From assembly GCA_034401795.1 (NCBI GenBank), contig CM067360.1:53146268-53210267 (forward strand): a stretch of DNA of 64,000 nt. Reading direction: 5' to 3'. This stretch comes from Chaetoderma sp. LZ-2023a. Taxonomy: Eukaryota > Mollusca > Caudofoveata > Chaetodermatida > Chaetodermatidae. The notes under the pieces were generated by a model. The model was not told the DNA's origin. It ran no database searches and worked only from the letters and a program-made list of their open reading frames with translations. Each line of letters starts with the position of its first letter. Position 1 is the stretch's first letter. The translations under genes and the position numbers were made by a program. This document shows positions 36,832 to 48,620 of this stretch, in pieces.

Positions 36832-38196
36832 GTAATTTCATAGTACACAATTCCATACCGAAAATTGGTGCAAATTCTGTCAGATAAACGATTTTCTGTA
36901 CCACACTGTTTGCAATAGGTTCGACCCCAGAAGTTCACCCCTATGGTTAGATACGTATATGAATACGCTAATAAAGTATCAAAGGTTTAAAAAAATCTTT
37001 ACTATACAGTAATTTCGTCATATGCAATTTAGTAGTGGCACACCATTGTCAAATTCCAATAATGTACTATATTCGGTACCAGAATATCTCTACATGCCTT
37101 GTAGCCAGTTTTCAAACATAAGGCCATGTAGAACTCACTATGTTCTCGTGCTGCGCGAAATATTGTAATAATTCTACCACCAAATATTTAATATAGTAAT
37201 GTGAAAATATTTCTATATATCCCATATTATTAGCCACATGTACTGGTAGAACCTGACTTATCAGGCTAATACCCTAACATTTGCACATATGGTCAACACG
37301 ATCGTCATCATTACAACGGTTGATGCTGATTTTGGCCTTTTGTCGAGCAAAAATATTTGATTTAATAGTTTGTCACTGTTTCCAGTAAAGATATCGTTTA
37401 ATAGATATGATAGCTAAATGAAACAGATCACGATTGTGGCTGTTTGCCACTGGGTCTTGTCAGAATGTTTCCTACTATATCATTTTCGTTGGAAAAACCT
37501 AGGTTCACGGTATTGGTTCTATCCTGGCCACTTAACTTTGTTGAAAAGGTTGTCTGTCGGTACAGATCGGGGTCCTGTATTGCATCACAAATATACATGC
37601 TTTGTGCATTTCACTAGCATTGCAGTGTATATTTCACCAATATATTCCCGGGTAATAAGCTCTTCACGTCTGTTTAGGAAGGTATCAAGATTTAGGTTTA
37701 AAATATTCTTTACAGTTTTTCTTTAATATGTTTGAATGGGTGTCAGGGTCTGTACTACTTCTTGCGCTGATTTTCTACTGACTGGGTTGCCAGTTCTGTT
37801 GATTTCTTTATCTTTACAGGTTGTTGATACGTAATGACCCAAATTTGATCTGTTACGCTCTGTTGATGCAGTAGTGCAATTTTCTCATCACTGGCTGCTC
37901 TTAATTTTGTCTGTTCCTCTCTCTGTTAAGGAGAAAAAGGATGGATGGAAAAATTGTTGGACTGACCAAAAATATAAGCTGCTTTTCCTAGCCTATAGCT
38001 AATACTGCCCATATCTTTTTGCAAGAAATATCCCTTCTTTTGTGTTTATTTTCCGCGTATATTTTTGTCATAAGTGGCTTGTATGCCTTTATATAACTTC
38101 ATCTTTTCATGAAACAGTTGAGTTTATTCTCAGAATTATAATAAGCTCCGGACACACTATTTACCATTGATGCCTTGCATCAATATGTGTACTTGT
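36832..38196 (-). repeat. Right arm of the 6-kb foldback element
   Basis: Inverted complement of 32455-33567, and the same length apart from an extra 252-bp segment at 37682-37933. The inner part belongs to the same subunit family as 35840-36831. Confidence 0.85.
37682..37933 (+). other. Intron-like segment present only in the right arm
   Basis: It starts GTATCAAG after AG, and ends in a pyrimidine tract and AG (TTCCTCTCTCTGTTAAGGAG). The left arm lacks it at the same point, between TTTAGG and AAAAAGGATGG. Removing it as a GT-AG intron leaves the arms differing by 3 bases, keeping phase. It could be an intron lost from the left arm, or a plain insertion or deletion. Confidence 0.4.
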
Positions 38197-38470
38197 ATAC
38201 TATGCGTTTCTAATACTAATCTCAGAAAGAACATGTGTGTGGTAAGGAAATGGAGGGATAGGCGACAGGTTGCCAGGAACTAATCTACTGGCCTCCATAA
38301 TCCTTGCTAAAATTATCAGTAGAAGTGCATTGCTTCATTATCTAAAAAATGTAATCGATTCTTGTTAATGGCTTCAATTTTCATCCGATTTAATTCTTGT
38401 TCTTGACAATAAATATGCTAACAAATACTTGACTAGTTACCATCTATGCAAAGTTGATGTAGACATATAT

Positions 38471-39996
38471 CACCAGGTAATCGGTTTTCGAGGATGTAAG
38501 CATGTTCTCGCTGATTCAATATAAGAGCAGGAATTTTATCAACAATTTCTACCACTTTCATAACTAACAAACATTCACTGAAATAAAACATGCATTAAAA
38601 TTAAAATAAACCCTAACATAAACTTGATGCTTATAAATATCCACCGCGCTACAGATGGATTCATAATGGGGACGTCTCACTGCCAGGAAACATTTCCTTG
38701 ATGGGTCATGTTGAAGATTTGAGATTCTTCAAAGGGTCGTCGGGAACGTCTTCCTACTTCTTCTTACACTAAGATCTACGATGATGATGGATCCCGCTTC
38801 ACTACCGGTAACTTGAAAGTGTCGCTGCGACAACGTCGCCGGCAGTGATACAGGAAACTGACTGTCTGCAGTCGGCTCGCCTCGTCTGATAGATGGTGAA
38901 TTAGACGATATTTATCTTTGACTGCTGGGCCTAATCTGACTGATACTAAGATTCTGGTAAGGACTGGGTGTTGCTCCCAGTTCGGCTAGATTCCTACTCT
39001 AATCAATTAACAAACATTGTGCAATAACGTATGTTTCTCTCAGAATCTATTCCTAACTATTCCTACAACTCTTCTAGGTATTCAATAAGCACACTTTGGC
39101 TGGCTGAACCAGTCCACCAATCAACCTCCGCTTAGTTCTTCCTAGAAGTTCTAGCCTGATAACTGATTGGTTCTTTCAACCAATCAGCGATTCCACCCTC
39201 ACTTTGCCTGGCGCACAAAGCTATTCTTTAAAAGTCTTCACCGCAGAGTCTGATCAATCTTGATTGGTTATGACGTCATTCCAACTAATCATACTCTGCC
39301 CAATTCTTCCATGAAGATTGTGCCTCATATAGACAAAGCGGTGGGGACCGGTTCTGGTTTGATGTGATCTGTCAGCTAACTAACAACATTACGGAATGTG
39401 TTGTTGTTGCATGCCATCAAATGAGTGGCATATAGTTTATCAATAAATTTCGATTCTGTTATGAATTCCTAAATGTCGCTACAATGTCCATGTCCTGTCC
39501 ATTGCGTACTAATGGAGAAGTCTCGAGAATGCTAGGGTGCTAGGCACACGTGCTGGATGAGTCATTACCAGATGGTGTTGTTCTAGCCCATGGTGAAATA
39601 CCAGAGTGCTTACGTCATCAACTAAGTCAGTTTGTCACGTTCGATTTATTCTCATAATTCAGGATCCCAACACTGACTACGAAACATCGATTATTTCCAA
39701 AACTACAATAACCAACAGCTGTTCAATATTATAAAAGTGAATGCCAGCTAAGCAGCAACAACTTTTGTTTAAACTATTTTCAAATACACATCAACTCAGA
39801 ACTATAGAATCTTTTCCAATCAATTCGTCCATTTTTAACATTATCATATTAATCCCATTTGCTGGTTATGTAACACTATAAACAGCATCCTATCCATTTA
39901 GCATTAGTGCACTTCTATTACATACAAAGAGATGACCTGGCTAGCTTGACTTTACACCGTCCCAATGATTGACATATTTATAAATAACAAGTAGTC
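38471..39996. other. Unrelated insertion in copy 2, left part
   Basis: No match to the other macro-repeat copies, apart from about 55 bp near 38650-38705 that resembles the core sequence at 30838-30880. It contains an LTR-like candidate (38709-39483) and no gene. Confidence 0.4.
38709..39483 (+). other. LTR-like segment, solo-LTR candidate
   Basis: It starts TGTTGAAG and ends CGCTACA, 775 bp. Inside are CCAAT boxes in both orientations (near 39115, 39165 and 39260), TTCCTAGAAGTTC (near 39139), a CRE TGACGTCA (near 39271) and AATAAA about 40 bp before the end. No target duplication is visible, and no partner LTR. Confidence 0.3.
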
Positions 39997-40837
39997 GAAT
40001 CAGCCACGGTACACTTAGTCATCCAGACTTTCATCTAACCGAATTGTATGTCACAAATAATAGTGATGCACTGCTAGAGCATCCATCTTTAGCTAACCTG
40101 GACTTTTAGCTCACCTGGTATTTTCAAAACATTATTTTTTGGGGGTCTTACGTGAATTATAAGACATACTGCGGGGTCATGACTTCCTACAAGACAATCC
40201 CATATTTAATCAGCCACGGTACACTTAGTCATCCGGACTTTCATCTAACCGAATTGTATGTCACAAATCATAGTGATGCACTGCTAGAGCATCCATATTT
40301 AGCTCACCTGGACATTTAGCTCACCTGGCATTTTCAAAACATAATTTCTTTTGGGTCTTAGGTGAATTATAAGACATCCTGCGGGGTCATGACTTCCCAC
40401 AAGACAATCCCATATTTAATCAGCCACGGTACACTTAGTCATCCGGACTTTCATCTAACCGAATTGTATGTCACAAATCATAGTGATGCACTGCTAGAGC
40501 ATCCATCTTTAGCTCACCTGGACTTTTAGCTCACCTGGCATTTTCAAAACATAATTTCTTTTGAATCTTAGGTGAATTATAAGACATCCTGTGGGGTCAT
40601 GACTTCCCACAAGACAATCCCATATTTAATCAGCCATGGTACACTTAGTCATCTGGACTTTCATCTAACCGAATTGTATGTCACAAATAATAGTGATGCA
40701 CTACTAGAGCATCCATCTTTAGCTCACCTGGACTTTTAGCTCACCTGGTATTTTCAAAACATAATTTTTTGGGGTCTTGCATGAATTATAAGACATCCTG
40801 CAGGGTCATGACTTCCCACAAGACAATCCCATATTTA
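39997..40837 (+). repeat. 210-bp tandem repeat, four units
   Basis: Units start at 40001, 40211, 40421 and 40631 (CAGCCACGGTACACTTAGTC, with CATGG in the last), so the period is exactly 210 bp three times. Identity looks above 95%. Each unit contains a short internal pair, TTAGCTCACCTGG repeated 16 bases apart, giving two CACCTG E-boxes. The homogeneity is far greater than that of the macro-repeats, so amplification is recent. Confidence 0.95.
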
Positions 40838-42480
40838 CAATGTGTTTCCGATGGTGACGTAATATCGTTATTTCTAGTCTAGTAAGGCGGAGAATTGATG
40901 TTAAACGTCTGTGATTTGACCAAAGGAGAGTCTGTCACAAGTGGCAATCCCTTACATGCGTCTGCTACAAACACAGAACTTAATTTCTAGTTGCAAATCC
41001 AGAGGGGTCAAATTCCGTTTTTCGTGATAACCGGGTAGCAGCAAAATTTAAAAAAAATAAAATCTTTAGTTTCTCTTTGTAAAGTGCTAAATGTGCTATT
41101 GACAATGAACATAATAGACCCACCGAAAACTAAAAGGATTTTGAAATTTATGACATTTTTTGGTAACTAGGGCCTGTTTGAATCTACATTTTGATTAAAG
41201 AAAAATCAATCTATATCTGAAAACGTTATAAGCACTCTCTGCAAGTTTCATGCATCGAGAGAAATAAATTATTGCTATGACAACGTATCTGCAATGTTAC
41301 TCAGTATAACAACTGTCAGATGTCGTGTTACGCGAAAACTGGGTTGGTCTATATAGTTCTCAACGCTTCAGTAGTATAGTCAAACATTAATGTCTTTATA
41401 GTTCAGTTCTTATCAAAGAGTGAATAGAGTGGTTTGAGTTGGCTTTGGACCAATAGAATTGGTCGCCGCATAGCTATGGTGGGAAACGCATTTATAAAGG
41501 CCGTTCTAGCGTCAGTTGTCATACAGATCAGTTCATTCAGAAAATCATAATTTGAAAAAAAAATGAATTAAAAAAACCCAAAGAATTTTTATTTATTTTT
41601 GTGGGTAGTTTGCATATATACTGTCATAAGATAAAGTTATAAATGTCATATCATTGCAAAGTTAAGACAATCTTTGGATTTTTTTCCGTTATGATGCTTT
41701 TTATATTGGTCCTTTTTAGGTAGTGGTGTAGTGCAACAGCATTGCTTTTCACATTTTTGATGCGTTGTTAAAGTCATTGCTTATTATATTATGCAATGAA
41801 TGTTTTGAAAGCCGGTTTATAAATTCGGTAATATGTTGTTGTTTGTCATACAGGCCTATCTGAAGATTTTATATAAATAAATGGTAATGTCTTCATATGA
41901 TAAAGCTAGGATATATATTCTCTACTAATGTGTATTTTATCATTCGTAGGATGGTGCCTTGCCATCCTCGCAGAGGCGTGCTGTGTATAAAAGCTACAGA
42001 CACATGTTTCCGGACACAGCCATCCAGTTTTTCCTGTGAGTCAAGTACACCAATAATTGTTTTAGGTGTATTATAATTGTAAACTGTGTTTTAATTTTGT
42101 AAAATGAAAAGGTAACGTATCTATGGCGACCGATGACGTAACCAAAACGGTTGTGGTGCTTGTAGCATGTGATATGGAGGATGGTAGAGATGTATCATTT
42201 CCTCACAAGTTATAGGCATTTTTATAATGCGTAAAAAAGTAATGGTTTTCCACTACACAAATATCAAAATGCATAAAATAACCATTTATTCTAACTGTAC
42301 CATTTAACAATATACTGTAAACAGTGTATCTAATTAAAGACATGTGATTTGTTGACGTCACCTAAGCAAGGCGCACGTCGGAGCGTCAAAAGCACGTGCC
42401 ATTCGAAATCGCATGACCCTCGAAAAGAAGTTATTGGACGATACATGCATTCGCAGTAAAAAGCTTTAAATGAGCTTGTA
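40838..42480. other. Unrelated insertion in copy 2, right part
   Basis: No gene is recognised. Two TATA-like boxes stand out: TTTATAAAGG near 41490, with an upstream CCAAT near 41448, and GTATAAAAGC near 41980. Neither is followed by a recognisable ORF. Confidence 0.35.
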
Positions 42481-44019
42481 TGTGATAGTGAAAATACAAA
42501 TGTTAGGTCTAATGCGTATCAATGATCCCAGTGTAGTTGTGGATCGACTCGGCATTGCATAATCTCTATAATATCCATTTGAATTCGTAGATAATGCAAG
42601 TTACTGCGGTGGCACTGGAACAATAGTGTGCCAATGCGCCCTGGTATAATTGGTGAATTACCTACCCAGTAAGACTCGTTATTAGAGTCATTTATAATCA
42701 AAGCTGCTGAATATTTCGAAATTGACTTAACTGGATAATGATCCTGCCGTATGCCTTGGGAAGCAACGACCTCCAATAAAACTGTGTATTTTATACAAAT
42801 TAAATCTTTCATAGTGGCAGGTATTTCACGGTAAACCCCATTTTTACAGTATATTGTTTTGGGTAGCATGGTGTGTCGCTCTTTTTTTAGGGCAATTCGT
42901 TTCGGAAATCTTTTTTAAAACAGTGAAATTGATAAATCGCTTGGTATCTATGTATGAGAATGTGGTAAGGACCTGGACTACACCTCCCGCTTTTCATAAA
43001 GAGCATGTATTGGATGATTTGAAGTTTTCTGAGATTTATGTAAAAGTATTAACACTATCATTTGCGTGCATGCGATATACTATGTTTGACGTGTCAAAAT
43101 GAGCGAAATCTTAACCTCCTCATGTTGGAAATCATTGGGGTTGCAATGTACCGCGTGGTGTGCATTGTTGTCATGTGAGAAAGGTGTCCTGAGAGGTGTG
43201 GAGGTGATGGAAGCTTTGGCAAATGGTGTATATTTGATTGTGACGCAGTTATATCGGTTCAAGATTTTAAGTCAGTACAGATTGCATACAAGAACTGGTA
43301 AGTTGTAATACGGGTTTCAGTGAACAAGGACATTGGCTAAGGCTGGCTGGGTCGGCGTATATAGACTTAATGGTGAGCATAAGAAGAGCAATATCTGAGT
43401 GCACAGCTGACGTGAAAACCAGGCATTGCTCATGAGCCTCCGGTGGGATATATGTAACTAACTCCTGATATCACCAGTTGAAATTAATTGAAGCTTGGAT
43501 GCACAGGAATCTGAAAACGATGAAAACCACGAGTGTCGGGTAAGACTCCATTACCAGAAAGATACCCATAAGAATAGGATAAGAAAGGGAGTGGGTCTGA
43601 AGGAGAAAAGGGATAACTAGAACCTAGGCACTCGTTTTCTTTAGGGCTTACTGTTACCACTAGCCGAATGAAGTGCCCGTTTTCCAGTTTTAATTTTGAT
43701 GCAATACATGGTTATCAGTAACATGGCATAGAGAGGAACCAGTTACATTTAGAAACATTGTCAAGAAATGTTGAATCCTCGCTCCCTGTTTCGGAACCAT
43801 AGCCAGTGATCGTCAGGAAAAAACTGCATGATAATCTTAACGTGAGTTAAAATGATCAAGCTGCAAACATGTGGAGTGATAAACCATCACAGATAGTAGC
43901 TCTTACGACCAGCGTTATTATCTACGTTTGGCGTAGTAGTAGTATGTCTCTGGAGTCACTACTCCAAATTTAGTATTTTGTACCTGAGGAATATAGTTTA
44001 AGCTATGCCTCGTCCATAA

Positions 44020-44330
44020 TCTAACTAAGCTCCACATACATTTTGCCCGTGTTAGGATGGATCGATCCTTGCACTCTCTGAATCTCAATTTGCAGGAAAC
44101 TACGGCAGCAACAGCGTCCAGTCAAATTAGTTTCAATATATTCAAAAGCATGTTTATTAAATAGTAAATACATACAATTCTTTCAACAATGCTTAGTCCG
44201 TCATCAATTAAGCGTTCGTGACGAACGTATCTACGTCATTCATGACGGCATTGATTATGACGTCGTCCTACACGTCACATTGTTGATTATGACGTTATAT
44301 GATTGATGGATAAACTGGACAGACTCATTA
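44020..44330 (+). mobile_element. CRE-foldback MITE, damaged
   Basis: Inserted between TTTTGTAC and CATTAGACTAC, which are nearly adjacent in copy 1 (about 525-550). The left half of the central hairpin is missing, and GGCAGCAACAG with CAAATTAGTTTCAA remains near 44104-44135. The right end carries TGACGTC and TGACGTTA variants. Confidence 0.65.
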
Positions 44331-46448
44331 GACTACTCCCCTATGGAACTGTCTTACTAATGGTCGCCAACACTATAACAAGCTTATAGACGATTTAATT
44401 CTGCTCATTGTTATTTTAGCTGCTTTAAGATGCGCAACACATTGTGGAGATTTCCTCCATGGAAATTCTAAATACCTGCTGTTTTCCGAACATAGCACGA
44501 ATAAGAAGTCATAAGAGAAATAAAGGTACAGACATTGACAATAATGTGAATGTTTCGTTTGACAAATTGGCTTCACAATATAATTTTGGAGCTTATCTGT
44601 ATACCCAGGAACAAATCTGTCAAGATGGAAGAACATACATGTCATATACCATTAGATCTTTCGTGATTACAATGATATCTGCATGAACGTGTATAATCCA
44701 TTCACACGCATGCACATATGTCTACATATGTTTTGTCCACACAGGCCCACACTTCCAAATGCATTCACATTCACTAATTGATAATAAAAGTAGACAGCAA
44801 TGCCAACCTTCGCCACAATCAGCACCAACTAAACCTGAGGTGGGACAGAGGAGGGTGCAGTGTCTGAACTTACAGTGTCTCGTACAAGAAAAACTGCCAT
44901 TGTGGGCCACACCAGGATAGCATCATTTGAGCATTCTGAAATCGCCATTATCTAATGCGTCATAAACATGGTTAAAGAATTAATGGATATAATATAAAGA
45001 TAGTCAAATAAATTACGATTGTTGTATATGTATCGACACTAGCTGCAACTATCCATGTGACTCTTTAAATAATGTGTAGACTAAGTGAACCTTTTCTCCC
45101 AACCATAGCTGCACTACAGCGATATTTGGGATTGTGACTCCTTCCCGTCTAAGGAAATAGTCACTCGATAAACTGATCTAACACCCACCTGTTAACATCG
45201 GCAGGGATTGGTAATTAATGCTATTATGGTGTGTAGAATATAATTGTCTTAACCAGAAGAATTTGGATGAATATCGAAACATACAATACCACCAGCAGTT
45301 CACCTAGAGTATGAGTATGTGTATTCCGCTAATGAGCGTAAAGGATGTGTTTGATTGATAGAATGGTGGTCCCTGATACTATAGAACACGTATACTTATT
45401 GTGCACAGAACAATTAAAGCAGCTATGATGGTGTCAGATGGACGGGCAAATGTGCAGTTTTCGTAGTAGGACTGTGTAAGCTTTGGACATTAGCTAAAGT
45501 AAGAACTTCACATTTGCATCAGTTGTTAAAGGATTCCTTCAAATCATGTGATATGTCCTATGTCTTTGCATAGCGGTCATAGAAATACTTTTACTTAATA
45601 GATTTATTTTAGGCTATACCTGGGAATATGGAATCACAATGCCACATTATTGGTTGTTGCATTTCTCCAGCATCTGGCCTCTGAATAAATGTATACCCTG
45701 AAGCAATTCATCCAATGTAAATGTAACAAATAAATGAAGAAGATGTCATCAGAAGATCCTGCTACATTGTCCACAGTATACATGAGTGGTTCCCTGCGAT
45801 GTTACCGTCTGTTCAACGAGAGCCCCTTATCTCGCCTAACTGTGGCACAGATTGCGTATACCTGAGACAGTTGTGACATCAGATCAGCAATGATTGATTG
45901 GCATTTCACATATTCTCTAGCTCACCCAAGCCGGCACAAGTTATGATGAAATATGAGAATATCGGTGTGTCGCCAAATAATAAATCAAGTCACTAAGTTT
46001 AGATTATATTTGCTGTAATTAAGTCTTTGTCATAGAAATTGTGGACATTCGTCCCATCTAAATATTTAGACAATGGTTAGTTTTAGAGCGTGTCTTGGTG
46101 CTGGATTAGTTATTGTTGACTACCAGTATGGGATATTGACCTTCGTGATCGATGTGTAGTGATGTTGTATCTCCCAGACTGCCAGAGCTTACTACTGATG
46201 CATTTTAATAATCTTCACTGTCAAAGGCTCGTATTTTGCTGCTATCGTGGATTGTGCGACGGTTACCTCTGATTTGACAAGGTCTGAAATGGCCAGACAT
46301 GATGGAGTGGACTCTATTTTCATCACTGGCAGCGTGCAGCAGACTATTGTAAGGCAATTTACAAATTTATCCCGGTCTCTCTGGCACTAATACTTGTTTT
46401 TCTGCATTATTTTATGAACTTAGATAACTGAAATGTTAACAAATATCT

Positions 46449-46567
<119 letters not shown>

Positions 46568-46772
46568 GAACCAAAAAAGTTTAGCAACACTGATAAGATT
46601 ACTGTATAAATGCTATTTAACAAAAACAATAAATTGATACAAATATATTATTTAATTGATAGGTCATTTTCCAATTTGAACAACAGTCTCTCGTTACTGT
46701 AATACTAGCATCCCGCCTTTAACACGGCATCATTCAACGGAAGGGTCCAATTTAAATAATGACACTGAGCTG

Positions 46773-47560
46773 TCAATACCGGTTGTGTCCTCCGCGCGTA
46801 TTAACCACCGCCGTACATCGCTTTCTCATGTTTCGAATTAAGCACATGATGTCACGAAGAGGAATCGCATCCCATTCCTTGAGAGTGCAGCTTCCAGCTC
46901 CCGCACGTTGTGAAGATGTGGATGGTTCTCACGCACCATACGGCCAAGAATGTCCCACACGTGCTGGACAGTCCAACACCGGAACGTTGTTAGCCTCAAG
47001 GAAATCACTGGTGACCCTAGCTGAATGAGGACGGCCGTTGTCTTGCTGGAACATAAAGTCTGCATGATGCTGCAGAAAAGGGATGACAACAGGGGTGACA
47101 ACTTCTTCACAGTAACGTTGAGCCGGTAAATTTCCGCGAATCACAATAAGATCTGTTTTGCCATTTTCATGGATTCCAGCCCACACCATGATACTGCCGC
47201 CACCGAATATATCGTGCTGAACGATGTTGGCTGCATCATACCGTTCTCCTACACGTCACCAAACCCGTTGCCTACCATCCGCCACAACCACACAAAACCT
47301 CGACTCATCACTGAACAAAACGTGGCTCCATTGCTGAGCACGCCATCGCTGATGAGTTCTTGCCCATGCAAACCGATTCTCGATGTGACGCTCTGTAAGC
47401 GGAACAGCGACAAGTGGACGACGGGCATGCAGTCCAGCATCATGGAGTCTGTTTCGCACAGTGTGTGCATGCGCTGTAGTGCCGGTAGCGGTGTGCAAAT
47501 TACTGGACAGCCGCGGCGCAGTCTCAAACCTGTGACTTGGTGCATTGTAAGATTTTTACA
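46773..47560 (-). pseudogene. Tc1-type transposase, broken and N-terminally truncated
   Basis: Read on the minus strand, the catalytic part of a Tc1 transposase is clear: TVRNRLHDAGLHARRP, LFSDESRF (first Asp, near 47310), MVWAGI, QQDNGRPHSAR (second Asp, near 47040), HVWDILGRMVREN and the C-terminal RNMRKRC...RGGH. A stop interrupts it at 47256-47258. Near 46965 the segment normally holding SPDLNPIE is deleted and the frame changes, so the third catalytic acid is gone; another frameshift follows near 46880. The N-terminal helix-turn-helix DNA-binding part is missing. Matching inverted ends were not found. Confidence 0.85.
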
Positions 47561-47800
47561 CCATTGTCATCTACGATAGCCTCATCCTCAACAACACCAA
47601 AAACGTGTTTGATTTCATTTCCGTCCTCAATAAATTCTTAATATTTGTCTGTTCCCCAATGAGCTTGAGAAAATTAGGTTGTTAAGTCTGGCGTCATAAA
47701 TATTTTTGTAGTGGAATTCTAGTATTTTTCTTTTATTACGTTATAATTGTTTGTTTATGGTTTCATCATATCGTATATGTGACTGTACTGATCTCCCTGC

Positions 47801-47946
<146 letters not shown>

Positions 47947-48395
47947 AATTAACTAAACACCTGCGATAGCTGTATTTGCAATATTCAAATTAACACATTC
48001 ACGCTACAAATATCAGCTTACAGATAATGTATATTTCTATTTTCAGAGCGTAGTTTTGAATTGCGGATTGTTGTTAGTCGGAATTGATCATTTTATTGTA
48101 GGTTGTTTTAAGTAGTAGCAGACGACACTATGTTTGCACAACACGGTCTGTTTGATATCGCATTACAGAAATATAACACTAAGATGACAGATCGTGATAA
48201 GTTCTGAATTCACGCTCCTGTCGATAAGACTTTGATGTAGTTATTGGCAACAAGGAATCTAAATAACACGCTTTATCTTAGAAATATTGGGTGGATGTGG
48301 AATATTCAAATCGAAAACCATGACAGCGCCGACAGGTATCATTAATTATGTGCAGAGATTGGGATTGAAAACAAGAGATGAAGTTCATCTTTTTC

Positions 48396-48620
48396 AGTAT
48401 GGGTAGAGTGGGGGAGAGGTGGGGGAGAATGAGATAGAGATAGAGAGGGGGGGGGAGAAAAAGAGAGATTGAGAGAATGTGAGAAATAGAAAGAGGGAGA
48501 GATGGAAAAATAGCGAAAGAGAGAAAGGGTGAGAGGGGAAATAGTGAGAGAGAATGAGAGAATAATGGAGGGAAAATTGAGAGAGAGTGAGAGTTTGATA
48601 TAGAGAGGGAGAATAGAGAT
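48396..48620 (+). repeat. Purine-rich (GA/GGGA) tract
   Basis: More than 200 bp of almost pure G and A on the plus strand, dominated by GAGA with a G9 run near 48447. Such mirror-like purine tracts can form triplex DNA. Confidence 0.8.

Larger units (their letters stand above)
32141..38196. mobile_element. 6-kb foldback element with 1.1-kb inverted arms
   Basis: Homology to the other macro-repeats stops at 32140 and resumes at 38202. ATACT occurs at 32136-32140 and 38197-38201 as a likely 5-bp target duplication. Inside are inverted arms of about 1.11 kb (32455-33567 and 36832-38196), clearly above 90% identical by eye, a 3.26-kb spacer with nested MITEs, and an array of diverged subunits on the right. 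The leftmost 314 bp (32141-32454) are outside the arms. No transposase is seen. Long arms plus tandem subunits resemble Foldback-type elements; the class is an inference. Confidence 0.75.
25715..43800 (+). repeat. Macro-repeat copy 2 (B-type module plus core), heavily interrupted
   Basis: Module B (25715-26545) is shared with copy 4 (56203-57285) through CAGTCGGACGTG, CGAAAGCCAAAACCAGCA and TTAATATCCTTCTCG. Core homology to all copies runs from about 26545 to 32140, is cut by the 6-kb foldback element, resumes at 38202-38470, is cut again by about 4 kb of unrelated DNA, and resumes at 42480-43800 (the tail that matches 9280-11790 of copy 1). Copies 2 and 4 share GATGTCTGG just before the GAGACTTGATTTATTAG anchor, where copies 1 and 3 have ACTCGATAAAGC, supporting a 2+4 subfamily. 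Confidence 0.8.

Noticed and set aside
40001..40840. CRISPR-like array
   Set aside because: The 210-bp units are directly tandem, with no spacers, and the context is animal DNA.
47249..47579. Plus- and minus-strand ORFs overlapping the Tc1 core
   Set aside because: They are out of phase with the recognisable transposase frame.
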